From: Macrotis lagotis | Lineage: Eukaryota; Chordata; Mammalia; Peramelemorphia; Peramelidae | Assembly (NCBI RefSeq): GCF_037893015.1 | Contig: NC_133665.1 | Span: 39,076,246-39,140,245 of the forward strand | DNA: 64,000 bases | Reading direction: 5' to 3' | Part shown: piece by piece, positions 1 through 12,182 of the stretch | Position numbering within the stretch: position 1 is the first letter of the stretch | Layout of the letters: each line of letters starts with the position of its first letter | The notes under the pieces: model-generated | Told to the model about the DNA's origin: nothing | The model's database searches: none | What the model saw: only the letters and a program-made list of their open reading frames with translations | Made by a program: the position numbers and the translations under genes

Positions 1-836
1 TGAGTTTGAAAAATTCTGCCCAGTGTGAAGGACATACAGTTGGTAATGTCCTGTGGGCAGTTGATGACATAGAGCTGGAGCTCAGACATAAGACTAAGAC
101 TGGATATAGAGATCTAGGTACCAACTACAGAGATTGAAATGGTGATTAAATTCATAGGAGTTGCTGAAATCACCACTTGAGTATAATGAATATACACATA
201 CCCAATTTATCATAACATACAATATTTGGGCTCAGGCTACACTAGAAGGTGAGTTGTGGAAGGGAAAAGGGTGGTGATTTTATGGTGCCATTCTTCTTAT
301 TCTCCCCCCCTATCTTTTCTGTGTGGACTAGTTTTCATAGAAGAAGGTTTTGTTTCTATTGGCATTAACACACAGCCAGGAGTTGAGGATGGCTGTTAGG
401 GCCAATGTAGCTAGGTGGCTGAGTGTAGCCCCCTTGTCTCTGCTTGGCCCTGTGTCAGTTTGTTTTGTCCTACATGACTCAATTATCAACATCTTCATGG
501 ACGAACATGTTTTTCCTACCCAAGGATTGCTTATCACTCACTAATTGAACCTTCATAGATTTCAAGACTTGAAGTAAGAAAAGAACTTTGAGATCATCTA
601 GTTCAGTTCTTCATTTTACAGATAGGATAGCTAAGGTCCAGGTCTGGCGACACGTATCAGGGTCACCCAGCTAGTAAATTTGTGGGTGGGAAATGGAAAT
701 AGGATACAGATCCTTTAATTCTAAATTACAACATTGCTCTATAAGGCCTCTACAAAGATGGTTCATAAGTCAAGCCAATGGAGCATGTCTGAATTGAATT
801 TATCCCCTTTAATGATTTTTTCCCCCTTTTGATTAG
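1..836. other. GNA14 intron 2 (3' portion)
   Basis: Non-coding sequence leading to the exon 3 acceptor, where a T-rich tract ends in TTAG at 833-836. Apart from a degenerate MIR-like stretch at about 575-738 I recognise nothing here. Confidence 0.8.
575..738 (-). repeat. MIR/THER1-like SINE relic, antisense
   Basis: It shows the antisense CORE-SINE order: a CATTTTACAGATAGGATAGCTAAGG block, then GTCACCCAGCTAGTAAATTTG, then a GGATACAGATCC block. It is strongly diverged, so boundaries are approximate. Confidence 0.5.
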
Positions 837-991
837 GAAAATGCTCAGATGATTAAAGAAGTGGAAGTAGACAAAGTATCCATGTTGCCCAGGAAACAAG
901 TGGAAGCAATCAAAAAACTTTGGGAGGACCCTGGAATCCAGGAATGTTATGATCGGAGAAGAGAATACCAACTCTCGGACTCCGCTAAATA
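837..991 (+). CDS. GNA14: GNA14 exon 3 (residues 104-155)
   Basis: 155 bp, the standard length for this Gq-family exon. It starts in phase 0 ([12 protein letters not shown]) after a TTAG acceptor and ends TA|gtaag, splitting a Tyr codon. It encodes [10 protein letters not shown]...[32 protein letters not shown], which belongs to the alpha-helical domain covering the GTPase nucleotide pocket. [19 protein letters not shown] is the family signature. Compared with my recollection of human GNA14 there are a few conservative changes (IIRE to MIKE, SREQ to PRKQ, QLWQ to KLWE). There are no stops or frameshifts. Confidence 0.97.
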
Positions 992-2404
992 GTAAGAACT
1001 GATAAACATTTTTTGTGGTTAACTGAAGTTGTCCCCAGGATCCCAAAGCCATCACTGGCATCTTAAAAGGGAAAATGACTTTCGATATAGAACATAGTTG
1101 TTGCAACTAAGACTTTAGAGTAAGATTGCTTATCATAAGTGAGGGAAATTTGTTTTCATCAACCTTCTACTTTCTCTTGAGTCCTCTCTTACCTAGTGTT
1201 GGTCCTCCTGGTAGAATAACATTGTTTAGAACAAAGGATCCCTTAACATCACCTTGAATGTCTCTGTGATAGGCAACAATTACCTCAGGAGATAGCCCCA
1301 CAGACATCCATCCCCTCCTACTGCCCTTTTGTAGGCTGAAGCTCCCCAGTACAAGCCTCTATCCAGAACTACCCTCCTTGGTGCTTTGTGCTTTGAATTA
1401 TAGTCTAACTCTTCTCCCACTCCATCAATAATCAGAACTTCCATTTCTTTCAGTATTGAGAATTCTTCCAGCTATCAATAGATCATCAGTTTAAAGTATT
1501 TTATTTGAATTACAACCAATAGACAACTCATTTAAAAAGAACTCAGTAATATCTGTAGTAATGTATCATCAGTTTTATAAACTTGTGAATTATTATTGTT
1601 GCTATTTTATCATCATCATCATGATCATGTAGGGTGGTAGGGAACTCCTACTATCAATTTCCTGCTTTCCACTTAGACTTATCAGAATAGTTATATTTAG
1701 CAGAAATCCTTCTTATTCAAATTCCTGTCTCTATTAAGACCATATGACTTCCAACTTCCAGGGTCCTGTGCAGTCCCGCCTCCCAAGAAAATAGGAAAAG
1801 CTCAGAATGTTGCCTAAAGTATGGTAATATATGGTAAAATTTTCACCTAAGACAGATGAATGAGTCACACAGAGAAGTCATATAACCATATTCCCTAAGG
1901 TTATACCATTCTGCTATAAGAAGTCTTAGCCTGGCCAGTTTGCTTTCCTTTCTGCCATTATATTAAACTCTATCAAGGTAATTTAAGGAACTTAAGCCTA
2001 GAGGACTCCACTATTTTGACTATTTTACAATGCTTAGACAACCTCTAATTTGGAGAGGAGGTAATTCTCTGGTGAAGGTTATTAGCAGCAGCAGCAGGAA
2101 CCACTTCCCTGCTCTCACAGTTCCACTACTCTGCCTTCTGCATTGTGTTTAGTTGCCTTTTAACCCTTCCTTTTGTTCCCATTTTTCAAAGAAAACAAAG
2201 GGCCTTACAACCTCAGAAGTAAAAGTTTTCTCTTCCAGAGCTGAGGGTCATTGGATTTATCTTTGCTGGTCTGGTGGTGTCCTCTAGTGGGCAAGACACA
2301 AATTGCTAGCTGAGAATGCATTGGAACGGTTTCTGTCTGTCCAACCTATACTTCAACCAAAATTACATCTACAAACATATCTGACAAATGATCATTTCAT
2401 CTTT
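992..2404. other. Unassigned intronic DNA
   Basis: Non-coding AT-rich sequence with a short CAT/ATC-rich run near 1610-1630. I recognise no repeat family and no open frame of note. Confidence 0.5.
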
Positions 2405-3002
2405 TCTTGAAGACCTCCAGTGAGGAGGATCTTCCAAACTCTGAATATTTTCTGGAGGAGCCCATTTTCTTTCTCAAAGTGAAGGAATGTTTTTTTTTTT
2501 ACATGGAGCTAGTTCTGAACCTTTGCAAATCCCACTACTGCTTATTATTCTTTCTTCTGGAGCCAAAAAAAAAAATCAAATGTAACATGACCCTTTTGTT
2601 CCCCTTTCTTCATCTAACTCTCAGATGGCATGACTTCAAGGTCCCCGATTTCCTTGGACACCCTCTTCTGGATGCTCACCAATTTAGCAATTTCTTTTCT
2701 AAAACTTTTCTAAACCTAAAATGGAACCTAAGCCTCCAGGTGTGGTCCAGTAAGAACAAAGTTTTGAGTATCTTGCCCCTCCTAGTACTGAATACTGAAT
2801 CCCCATTATTGAAACCTAAGAATGTATTAGCTGTAAATATAATGGATTTGCAGATCATTAAAGTTCCTAAGATCCTTACAGATAACTTACTGTCTAGCAA
2901 TATCTTCTGATTTTTTTTTCACTTGATTGTAAGACTGTATTCTTCATTTGAGTAGCCTTTCAAGATTTTTTGGGGGGGACAGTGACTTTCAATATGCTAG
3001 TT

Positions 3003-3178
3003 ATTATAGAGAGATTTCACATGTCATCTCATTCAATTCCCTCATTTTATATATAAGATAGAAGTATAGGAAAATTAAGTGATTTGTCCAAAATCACACA
3101 GTATCAAATGGAAAGTTTTAACTCTGATCCTGACTCCAAAGTCAGTGCTTTATCCCATCATACCATGCTATCTCCCTT
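3003..3178 (-). repeat. THER1/MIR-like SINE, antisense
   Basis: Has the antisense core order ATGTCATCTCATTCAATTCC, then AAGTGATTTGTCCAAAATCACACAG, then GATCCTGACTCCAAAGTCAG. It is inserted in or flanked by the L3/CR1 element. Confidence 0.6.
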
Positions 3179-3659
3179 CCTTGTTTTATCAGCAAATTTC
3201 ATTAGCATGTCCTATTTTGTTCTGGCCTTTCCAGACCAAAGAAGTAAAATAAGATTTGAGTAGTTCTACCTTCTGTTGTCTCTCCTCTATTTCTTCTCAA
3301 TCAATCAACAACCTTTCCCCCCCAATGTCATTTTAAAACTCTTTTCTGTTGTTGTTAGGATTCCTTCCCAACTTTGGACCATTCTGAGCTTTAGTGATGT
3401 GGATACTTTTCTTACATGATAAGCCATATTTGTGTACTCATCATTCATTAAGTATCCTTGGAGAGTGGATAGAAACTAACCTTGTTTTCATCTTTTGAAT
3501 GTTCCTTTCTAAAATCTAAGTTAGTCAATTAGCTCTATGTATATCTACATTGTCTATTTTTTTAGTTTAATTTTTCCATTTGACAAGCCTCAAATTCTCT
3601 CTGTTCAACTTTTCTTCTCCTTTTGAACAACAACAAAATCCTCTTCGTGTAAAAAATAT

Positions 3660-3693
3660 ATGTGTGTATGTGTGTATGTGTATATGTGTGTAT
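3660..3693. repeat. (TG)n-rich microsatellite
   Basis: Interrupted TGTGTATG repeat, about 34 bp. Confidence 0.85.
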
Positions 3694-4002
3694 TTGTATG
3701 ATGTCAAGTAAAATAAATTTCTGCTTTGTTCATATCAAAAATTATATCTCATTTGTGTCTTTGGTTGATCTCATCTCTGATAAGATGTGGTTAAAATGCA
3801 TCATTTTCTGTCCTCTGGAATTGTGGTTTATCATTACATTGGTCAGTTCTCAAGTGTCTTTTTTGGGATCATCTTTAGGATCTTATATAATTGTATAAAT
3901 TATCATAGTTCTCCTTTCATTTGTTATCAGTTCATCTAAGCCTGTTTTCTCTGAAACTATTCAATTAATCATTTCTCAATAATGAGGAGGGAAAAGAACA
4001 AG

Positions 4003-4235
4003 AATTTTTAAGAACCTTTATTATGTGCTAGGCACTCTCCTAAGGACTTTACAAATATCTCATTTGATCCTCACTAGTGTTGTTACCCCTGCTGTTGAGG
4101 AAACTGAGGCAGATGGAATCTGCCTAGGACTTACCTAGGGTTATGCAGCTAAGGAATGTCTGAGGTTGGATTTGAACTTCGGTATTTTTGACACTAGACC
4201 CAGAAACCTTAATGACTGTGCAACTTAGCTGCCTA
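4003..4235 (-). repeat. THER1-like SINE, antisense
   Basis: Shows the full antisense order TTTATTATGTGCTAGGCACT, ACAAATATCTCATTTGATCC, GAGGAAACTGAGGC, a GGTTATGCAGCTAAGG block and GGTTGGATTTGAACTTCGG. It ends in an AGCTGCC-type 5' end, as expected for an inverted therian CORE-SINE. Confidence 0.7.
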
Positions 4236-4249
4236 ATGGTCCATTATAT

Positions 4250-4535
4250 TAACATACTTGTTAATATACAATATTCTAACCATTTCTTAATAGATAGACA
4301 TTCTCTAAGTTTCCAATTTTTTTGAAACTGCAAAAAAAGCTGCTATGAAAATTTTTGCACTCATGGGTGCTCTTCATCTTTTTTTTTTTGCTCTTTTTAG
4401 GGTATAGACTCATGATGGTACTTCTGGGTTAATGGCTATGCACAGTTTTGTGACTATGGAGGCTTAATCCTAAATAGTTAAATATGGATAGAGTAATTCG
4501 TAGCCCCACTAATCATAGTATAACTGTATTTACAC
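4250..4535 (-). repeat. L1 ORF2 3' fragment, antisense
   Basis: Antisense of the L1 ORF2 C-terminal region: an AAAAAGCTGCTATGAAAATTTTTGCAC block, then GGTATAGACTCATGATGGTAC, then GCTATGCACAGTTTTGTGAC. This matches the inverted order expected of L1 (compare the sense copy around 52230-52620). Confidence 0.6.
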
Positions 4536-5350
4536 AGTCCTCTAAAAATTGTAATTTTCCTTTGTTCATCCACGTCAAACATCATAGATAATTGGTTCCC
4601 TTTTCCCCCATCAGAGTTAATTCTGTTTAAATCTTCATACTCTTGCTTCTCGCATCTTCCACCTATCATAAACTGACAACCTCTAAACAATTTTAGTCTA
4701 CGTGGTCCTACATATCTTTTTTTTTCTGAACTATTTGAAACCTGTCTCATAACATCTAGGATACATACCAGATTTTCCCTCTTCTCTATAACAAATTCTA
4801 AGATGGAGTGATTGATACCCCCAAAGTTGCCATCATTTCCACCCCAGAAATCAGTTCTTCCTGTTAGGGAGGAATGAGGTTCAAAATATCTGTTTCCTTG
4901 GTTGTTTGTTCCATGTTTTGAAGATTCTAATTATTATTATGACAAGCCAAGAAATTATTAGCTGCTCTGCTTATGGCAAAGTGAGAGAACTCTGGAAGAA
5001 ATCTAAATAATTAAATTTTCCCATTACTAAAATATCTTATCTCTGTCAGGCTTTGAAAAAGTTTCTCATAGTTTCATTTACTTTTTCTTTCTCCCCAGGT
5101 GGCATATGGTATAATTCAATGACACTTATTTCTGCCTCTGATTTATACTATTTGCAGTCCCAGGAACTCAGCAGTGTCCTCTGTTGTTGATTTTGAGTCA
5201 ACAAATAACCATCTGACTACTATCCAGCAGAGGAAGTATACACCATCACCCCTTATAACTTCTTTTGATTCTTCCTAGATGATCTATCAGCTATGGAATG
5301 ACATTATTTATTTCTTGGAATTCAGCCCCTCCTTCCTCAAACCAGCTACT

Positions 5351-6560
5351 TACTCCTTAAAGAAGGCAGTTTACTGCTTTTGGGGAAGAGTTTGACTCTT
5401 ATTTTCCAAAATGTGGAGAGAATTTAAGTAAAATATCTTTCTTGAAAGTCAACTAGGCATCTGACACTGTGCTTCAAATCCCAAGGTTGCAGGTCAAATC
5501 ATATATTGCTAAGATTGGAAGAGAATTTAACAAATTACTTAGAGTATCTCCACCTTTGGATAGGACTAAAGACTTACACTGTACCAGAAAGTTAGATTGT
5601 CTTATCTTGCTCTTTTAGTTCTCTAAGATGGAAATTCTTAAGTTTTTTTGTGTCATAGACTCCTTTGACAATTTAGTGAAAACTATGAACCCATTTAATG
5701 AAGACTGTTTTATATACAGAAAATAAAATACATAGAATTATAAAGGAAAACTTAAATTTAATTACAGTTATCAAAATACGTAAAAGTTTTTAGATCTCAC
5801 ATTAATAATACTTTCACCAAAGAAAACTCCTTTACATAATAAGTAACTAATTGCTTAAGTTTTATGACTTTATGTAACTTTTTAATATCTTATACACTAT
5901 ATGTTTCTTTAATGCACCATATCCCTATTGTAATCATTTTAATTTTAATCCTTCTCTCTTATTCCATCTAAAAGAAGGCAAAACGTCTTTTCAAATAGCT
6001 AAAAATATGTTAGAACACTGATATCCTAGTCAGATCCCTAGTCAGTAGTGTTATGTAAAGTAGTGCTCTGGTGTCCTATGGTTATCCTGTGAGGTGAGAG
6101 TACTGTGGCCCCAAAACTAGCATTATAAAATAACTTCATTGATTCAATAACTCATTATTAAGATCTTCCTCTGCCTCAAGTCATGATGGGAAGTAGTCAA
6201 CTCTCTGGAAAGTACCAGGTTTGACTTAGAGAAGGGAGTATTTTATTCCGAAATTGTGTTCTGAAATATGTAGCAGACATAGGCTGATAGGAGAGATATT
6301 TATCCAGGGCTCTTTTGCACAAGGACATCTAACCACTCTTTCCTGTTATACCCCACCCCCCCCAGGCCACAAAATGACCTTCACTTTTGCCTGGACAGGG
6401 CAATGGAAGAGAGAATGAACTAGAGCACTGTTCTTTTCTCAGAGAACACTCCTTGGGTAATCTTCTTCAGAGGCTGATTTTTGATTTGTTTTTTATTAAA
6501 CCTCCATCTAATCATTTAATCACCAAAAAAAAGAAACCGGGGCGGGGGGCGAAAATAAGA
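5351..6560. other. Unassigned intronic DNA with one old repeat-like stretch
   Basis: Around 5635-5800 there is a GTCATAGACTCCTTTGACAA... ATAAAATACATAGAATTATA stretch that resembles an ancient mammalian interspersed repeat I cannot name. A related-looking piece lies near 7160-7260. The rest is unremarkable. A short run of Gs lies at 6539-6549. Confidence 0.4.
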
Positions 6561-6715
6561 GGTCAACTAGGTGGTGCAATGGATACTGCACTGGCCCTGG
6601 AGTTAGGCAGACCTGAATTCAAATCCTGTCTCAGACACTTAATAAATTATCTCGCTGTGTGACCTTGGGCACTTAATCCTATTGCCTTGCAAAAACCAAA
6701 ATAACAAACAAACCC
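6561..6715 (+). repeat. MAR1/WSINE1-type tRNA-derived SINE
   Basis: Sense order: a tRNA-like head (CAACTAGGTGGTGCAATGG), the B-box region GAATTCAAATCC, a CACTTAATAAATTATC core, then TTGCCTTGCAAAAACC. It is moderately diverged. Confidence 0.9.
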
Positions 6716-7417
6716 AAAAAGCAAGAGGAGAAATTTTATTAAGGAAGAAATGAGAAATGAAAAAAGCAGACTGATAGACTTCTGGTCTAGAACAGAGGTA
6801 TAGGTCATGAAGTCCTGTCAGGGAAAATGCAGTGGGAGTTAGAGGGGGTGTTCATGTTTAGTGTCCTAAGGGAATCAGAGGAAATATCTTTAAAGATGTC
6901 CAGCCTATTAACACTCCAGTTTAAACTTTGTGCATTGCCCAATTGACTATTCATTTCTTTACTAGCTGTAGGGCTTAGAGAATTTGTCTTCTGATACAGA
7001 GACATTTCCAAATAAACAACTCATAGCTTCTGTGAAAATCACTACAGATTAAGACATGAGAAGTCCATTAATAAATGGATTAATAAAGCTATTTTTATAA
7101 GCAGTTTTGACAGGGAAAAATCATTATTAAAATTATCAAAGCATAATTAGAATTTAAACTTTTTTGATCTCTGGACCCATTTATATAATGAATTATTGAG
7201 AGTTCTCCCAAGAATTTTTGTTTATGTGAATTGTAATTGTTCTTATTTATTATATCATAAACTAAAATATATTAGTATTATTATGAAAATAGTTTTGATC
7301 TTGCAGTTTGCCTGACATAGTTTCAGGGATCACTAGGCATCACTTTTAGAACTACTCATCTAATTGATCCTCAGAACACAGAAGTTGCCTAATCTGACAT
7401 CTCCAACCCACCGAAAA
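6716..7417. other. Unassigned intronic DNA
   Basis: AT-rich and non-coding. No recognisable element beyond a possible ancient repeat piece near 7160-7260. Confidence 0.4.
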
Positions 7418-7910
7418 TACAGAATAATAGACACTGGGATTTGGAAGGGATTTTAGTACTACTTCAGCGTCTCCTCTAAAACACTCATAAACAGTGATCA
7501 TCCAGGATTCACTTGAAGATCTCTTGGGAGAGGATATCTATATATCTATATCTATATCTATATCTATATCTATATCTATATCTATATCTATATCTATATC
7601 TATATCTGTAGATATAGATATAGATATAGATATAGATATAGATATAGATATAGATATAGATATAGATATAGATATATTCTGGACTGTCTGCTCTATTCTT
7701 GGACTGTTCTAGTTGTTTATATCAAGCCTAAATTGGCATTTCTATATTTTCTACCCGTTGTCCATAGTTCTACCCTTGAGCTCAAGTAAAAAGAAGTCTC
7801 TTCTCCTTGCCATCTTTTCCAGTATTTGAAAATAGATATAAGAGCATCCTTCTCCAGGTTAAGTAACTGAAGTTGTTTCAAACAATTTTTCTATTCCTCT
7901 TTAAGGCTGC
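7418..7910 (-). repeat. L3/CR1 3'-end fragment, antisense, split by a palindromic microsatellite
   Basis: The left part (GGGATTTGGAAGGGATTTTAG) and right part (GTCCATAGTTCTACCCTTGAG, then AAAAAGAAGTCTCTTCTCC) follow the inverted 3'-end order of L3/CR1. The hexanucleotide palindrome at 7540-7677 lies between them. Confidence 0.55.
7533..7678. repeat. Perfect inverted (TATCTA)n/(TAGATA)n palindrome
   Basis: About eleven TATCTA-type units at 7540-7607 are followed by a GT dinucleotide (7608-7609) and then about eleven TAGATA-type units at 7610-7677. Base i pairs with base 15217-i across the entire 68-bp arms. This can fold into a near-loopless hairpin or cruciform. Confidence 0.97.
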
Positions 7911-8059
7911 AGTTTGATTTTGCAGTCCAGTTAAATAGCAATTAACTTATTTGCATGTATTTCATGAAGTGTATGTATGTATATTTGAAAATTTAAGCTA
8001 ATTTTATGTCTTGCCTAAATATGAAATGTCATGTGCAACTGGAAAGGACAATGGAAAGA

Positions 8060-8774
8060 ACAACCATGGTGGAGTTTAGAAGAACAGAGCCAAAATGGCA
8101 GAGTTCCATTCTAAACAACTTTACAATAATGTGATAAATTGAATTACAAAGCAGCTAAAAGTAGCAAAAAGGTTACAGTGAGATATTTATCTAGGACTGG
8201 ACAGAAGGTCAGAAATAGAGGTTTTTAGTATCAGGTTAAAGGCTGGGCAGGAGAGAAGTTATGTTGGTGGTGGCTACAACAGTGAAAGTAACAGCAGTTG
8301 TGTAAGAAGCACTTTCTGTCCAGAGAGTGAGTGATCAAAATCTCAGAGCAAAAATGCAGTTTGGACAGAAGTCCAACAAAAAGAAGAGCTAAAGAAAGAA
8401 ATAAAAAGAGCAAAAATATTTATTTTAAAATCAAATAAGAGCACTAGAGGAAAAATGGCTTGATAAAAGAGGCAGAAAAGATGATGAAGAAAATAACTCC
8501 TTAAAAAACAGAATTGGCCAAATAGAAAAAGAGGTACAAAATGTTCCTGAAGAAAATAATTCCTTAAAAATAAGAATTGGGCAAGTGGAAGCTAATGTCT
8601 TCATGAAGCAACAAGAAACAATAAAACATTTGTTTTGAATTTTCAAAAGAAAGAAAAAAATAGAAGACTCTGTGAAATATCTTATCAGGGAAAAAAACCA
8701 ACCTGGAAAATAAATTGAAGAGAGATAATTTAAAAATTACTAAGCTACCAGAAAGCCATGATCAATAAAATGGC
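8060..8774 (+). repeat. L1 5' region and ORF1 fragment
   Basis: Begins with the L1 5'-UTR-like GAACAGAGCCAAAATGGCAG and continues into ORF1 coiled-coil sequence with repeated GAAGAAAATAAYTCCTTAAAAA motifs (8485 and 8545). It breaks off at about 8774 where the inverted block starts. It may be a host for the next L1 or part of it. Confidence 0.65.
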
Positions 8775-9027
8775 TTGCAGGTGCCCCGGGGCTGCCTTTG
8801 GGAGGCTGAGGTTCCTTCATCCTGGCAAGCCACCCCTCTAACCCCATAGAGCCTTTCCACTATTTTCCAGGTTACCTTGTTCTGAAGAATTGCCTCACTG
8901 GATCCTTCTGTGGGTTTTGTCTCTCAAAAATTTAGAGTCATAATTTTATGATTTTTGAAATATTATGGTGAGAGCACCTAAGAGAGGCTCTTTTTCTGTT
9001 GCCATCTTGGCTCCATCCCCTGCCAAA
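8775..9027 (-). repeat. L1 5'-UTR segment, inverted
   Basis: The reverse complement reads GGATGGAGCCAAGATGGCAA followed by AGAGCCTCTCTTAGGTGCTC and a roughly 200-bp L1-type leader. The orientation is opposite to the L1 ORF2 that starts immediately to its right. Confidence 0.65.
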
Positions 9028-11393
9028 CTGAATTTTGAAAAGGGACAACATAAAAAGATAATAATAAACCTAAGAAAATAAGATTGAGGGAAATACACAG
9101 CAATCAAAACTGTGAAAGTGAGTGGCATAAACTTAACTATAAAATAGTAACAGAGAGCACAATACATTATAAATAGAATTCAATAATTGTATTAAAAAGA
9201 AACGCAATAAAATGGAAAGATACACACAGAATTAAAATAAGGGATTAATGCAGAACCTATTATGTTTCAGGGAATAGTGATCATGATCTCAGAAAAAAGC
9301 AGAAACAAAAATAGACCTAATTAAAGGAGTTAATTAGGGAGGACATATTTTGCTAAAAGGGAACATAAACAATAAAATAATGTCATACTAAATATACAAC
9401 AAATAGCACAGCATCCAAATTTTTTAAAGGAAATGTTAAATGAATTACAGGAAGAAAGAGAGAGTAAAATTCTACTAATGGGTGACCTCAACTTTCTTCT
9501 CTGAGAGGGAGATAAATTTAACCATAATACACAAGAAAGAAGTCAAGGAGATGAGTAGAATTTTTAAAAGGTTAGATATGACAGCTGTTTGGAGAAAATG
9601 GAATGAAAATAGAAAGAATAATAGTTTTTTTCAGCTATAAATGAGACCTTCATAAAAACAGAACATGAATTGGGTCATTAAAAACCTCACAAACAAATGC
9701 AGAAAAAAATAGAAATATTAATTGTACCATTTTCAAACCATAATGCAATAATTACATTCAAATAAAGGGTATTAGAAGCACAAATTTAAAATTAATTGAA
9801 CACTAAATTTTCTACTCCTAAAGAATGAATGGCTGAAAGAATAATCCACTTAAATACTAATTTCATTAAAGTTAATGATAACCAATAAATAGATAAACTA
9901 TTGTTTAATTTAGTTTTAAAAAGAAAGAAGAAAACTAAAATTATCATTTATCAAAAGTGAAAAGGGTGACTACAATTCCAGTGGAACTGAAATTTAAGCA
10001 TTTTTAGGAACCATTTTGCCCAAATGTATGCTAATAAAACTTATAATCTAATAATTGAATATTTAGAAAAATATAAATTGTTCAGATAAACAGAAGAGGA
10101 AATAGAATGCTTTATTAAATAATTCTCTTGAAAAAAAATTGAACAAGTCATAAAAGAATTCCCTAAGAAAAATCCCCAGAAGCAGATGGATTTACAAGTA
10201 AATTCTACTAAATATTTTAAGAACAATAAATTCAAATACTATGCAAACTCCTTGAAAAAAGACATAATAAAGGAGACCTCCCAAATTCCTTCCTTGACAC
10301 AAATATGATTTTAATATTTAGACCAGGGAGAACAAAAGCACAGAAGAAGCTATGTAGACTAAATTCCCTAATGAATATGGATTCCAAAAAAAGTTTAAAT
10401 ATAATATCAATGAGAAAATTACAGCAATATATCACAGAGATCATAAAGACCAGATTAGATTTCTATTAGGACTTCACTTTAATATTAGGAAATCTATTAG
10501 CATAATTGACCATATCAATGATGAAATAAAATGTCATAGTACAGAAAAAGTTTCTGATAAAATACAGTACCCACCCCTATTAAAAAGAGTACAAGAATGA
10601 AAAGAAAATTTTTCTCTTAAAATCATAAGCAGTGTTTACCTAAAACCAAGAGGAGACATATCTAAAAATGGGAATAAAATTTTGAATAAGATCTGGGATA
10701 AATAAGGATATTTATTGTCATCTTTATTAATTAGTATTATACTAGAAATTCTAACACTGGCAATAAGATAAGAAAAAATTAAGGGAATAAGAATAGGCAT
10801 CTCTACTGATGTTATGTTGGTGTATTTTGATAATTAAAAACTAATTGAAACAATAACTTTTATAAAGTTGAAGGAAATAAGATAGAACCACATAAATTAT
10901 CCATTTTTCTAAATATTAACCAGAACACTCAGTCAAAAAAGATGAAACAATTCTATTTAAAATAAGTATGAACAATATAAAATACCTGGGAGTCTATCTG
11001 CCAAAATCCACACAAGATACACAATTACAAAAACACTTTTCACACACGTAAAGACAAATCTTAACAATTAGAGAATTATTAATTTCTTATGAGTAGCACA
11101 TACTAATAAAATAAAAATATGACAATTCTATCTAATAATTTACTTATTCAGTAACATACCGATCAAATTACCAAAGAATTCTTTTATATATCTAGGGAAA
11201 AAAAACCTAATAAATAAGTTCATTCTAGGGGAAAAAAAGGGAACATCAAGAACATTAGGCAATTAATGGAATGGGGGAAAAGAATAAAGGTGGCTTTAGC
11301 AGTACCACATTTCAAATAATTCTGTTAAACAGTAATCATCCAAATAATCAGGTACTAGATAAGAGATAGAATGGTTGAAGACAGAAGTACATT

Positions 11394-11395
11394 AT

Positions 11396-11458
<63 letters not shown>

Positions 11459-11475
11459 CATATATATATATATTA
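11394..11475. repeat. (TA)n(TATG)n(TA)n compound microsatellite
   Basis: (TA)14, then (TATG)7, then (TA)7 with a TACA junction. It is partly self-complementary and lies inside the L1. Confidence 0.95.
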
Positions 11476-11622
11476 GAAAATAACCTAAGAAATCCAGTTT
11501 TTTGGATAAAGCCAAAGATTCAAATATATAGGGAACTGAGTGAAATTTATAAAAATAAGAATAGTAAGAAGATATGAACAGATAGTTTTTAAATGAAGGA
11601 ATAAAATTATAATCATATGAAC

Positions 11623-11800
11623 CTGGGGTGGCTAGGTAGTGCAATGGATCGAACATCAGACCTGGAGTCAGGAGTACCTGAGTTCAAATCTGGCCTCAGA
11701 CGCTTAATAATTACCTAGCTATGTGGCCTTGGGCAAGCCACTTAACTCCATTTGCCTTGCAAAAAAACCCTAAAAAACCAAAAAAAAAAACCAACAAAAA
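11623..11800 (+). repeat. MAR1/WSINE1-type SINE inserted in L1
   Basis: Sense head GGGTGGCTAGGTAGTGCAATGG through CCATTTGCCTTGCAAAAAAA. The L1 text continues on both sides (ATAATCATATGAA before, AATACTCTAAATCACTAAT after), so the SINE is younger than the L1. Confidence 0.93.
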
Positions 11801-12142
11801 ATACTCTAAATCACTAATAATTCAAGAACTACAGATTAAAATAACTATTGTACCACTTTATTCCTTTGATATTGGCTAATTAGATAGAAAAAGAAAATGA
11901 CAAACATTGGAGATGATATGGAAAAAATAAAGACACTGATGCATTGTTGGAGCTATGAAATAGTCCAACCCCTTTGTATAGAGCAATTTGGAACTGTTCA
12001 AAGGACTCTAAAACTGTGAATACTCATTCAAAGAGTGAATATTCTTTGACCCAGAAATGCTGCTATTGAATCTATATCCCAAAAAAAGTTCAAAGAAAAA
12101 GGAAAAGGCCCCATGTGTCTACATAACATACCCATACATAAA

Positions 12143-12182
12143 CATATATATATATATACATATATACATATATATATATATA
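12143..12182. repeat. (TA)n-rich microsatellite
   Basis: TATATACATATATACATATA-type run within the L1 3' portion. Confidence 0.85.

Larger units (their letters stand above)
2405..5350 (-). repeat. L3/CR1-clade LINE, about 3 kb, antisense, decayed
   Basis: Read on the + strand this follows the antisense order typical of amniote L3/CR1 elements. A 3' portion (GACCTCCAGTGAGGA, then CCAGGTGTGGTCCAGTAAG, then ATTAGCTGTAAATATA) runs at 2410-2990. An ORF2 middle follows at about 3190-3650. The endonuclease-side part lies at about 4536-5350 (ACAAGCCAAGAAATTATTAG, CTGCTCTGCTTATGGCAAAG). It is interrupted by SINE relics at 3003-3178 and 4003-4235 and by an L1 piece at 4250-4535. The family was identified by remembered consensus, not alignment. 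Confidence 0.65.

Noticed and set aside
2407-2910. 167-codon open frame, the longest in the window
   Set aside because: It lies antisense in the 3' part of the L3/CR1 relic. No domain or splice support.
7494-7712. Open frame of alternating Ile-Ser and Ile-Asp
   Set aside because: It is the translation of the (TATCTA)n/(TAGATA)n palindrome. It has no start context, splice signals or homology.
11348-11656. Tyr/Ile-rich open frame
   Set aside because: It is produced by the TA and TATG microsatellites within an L1.
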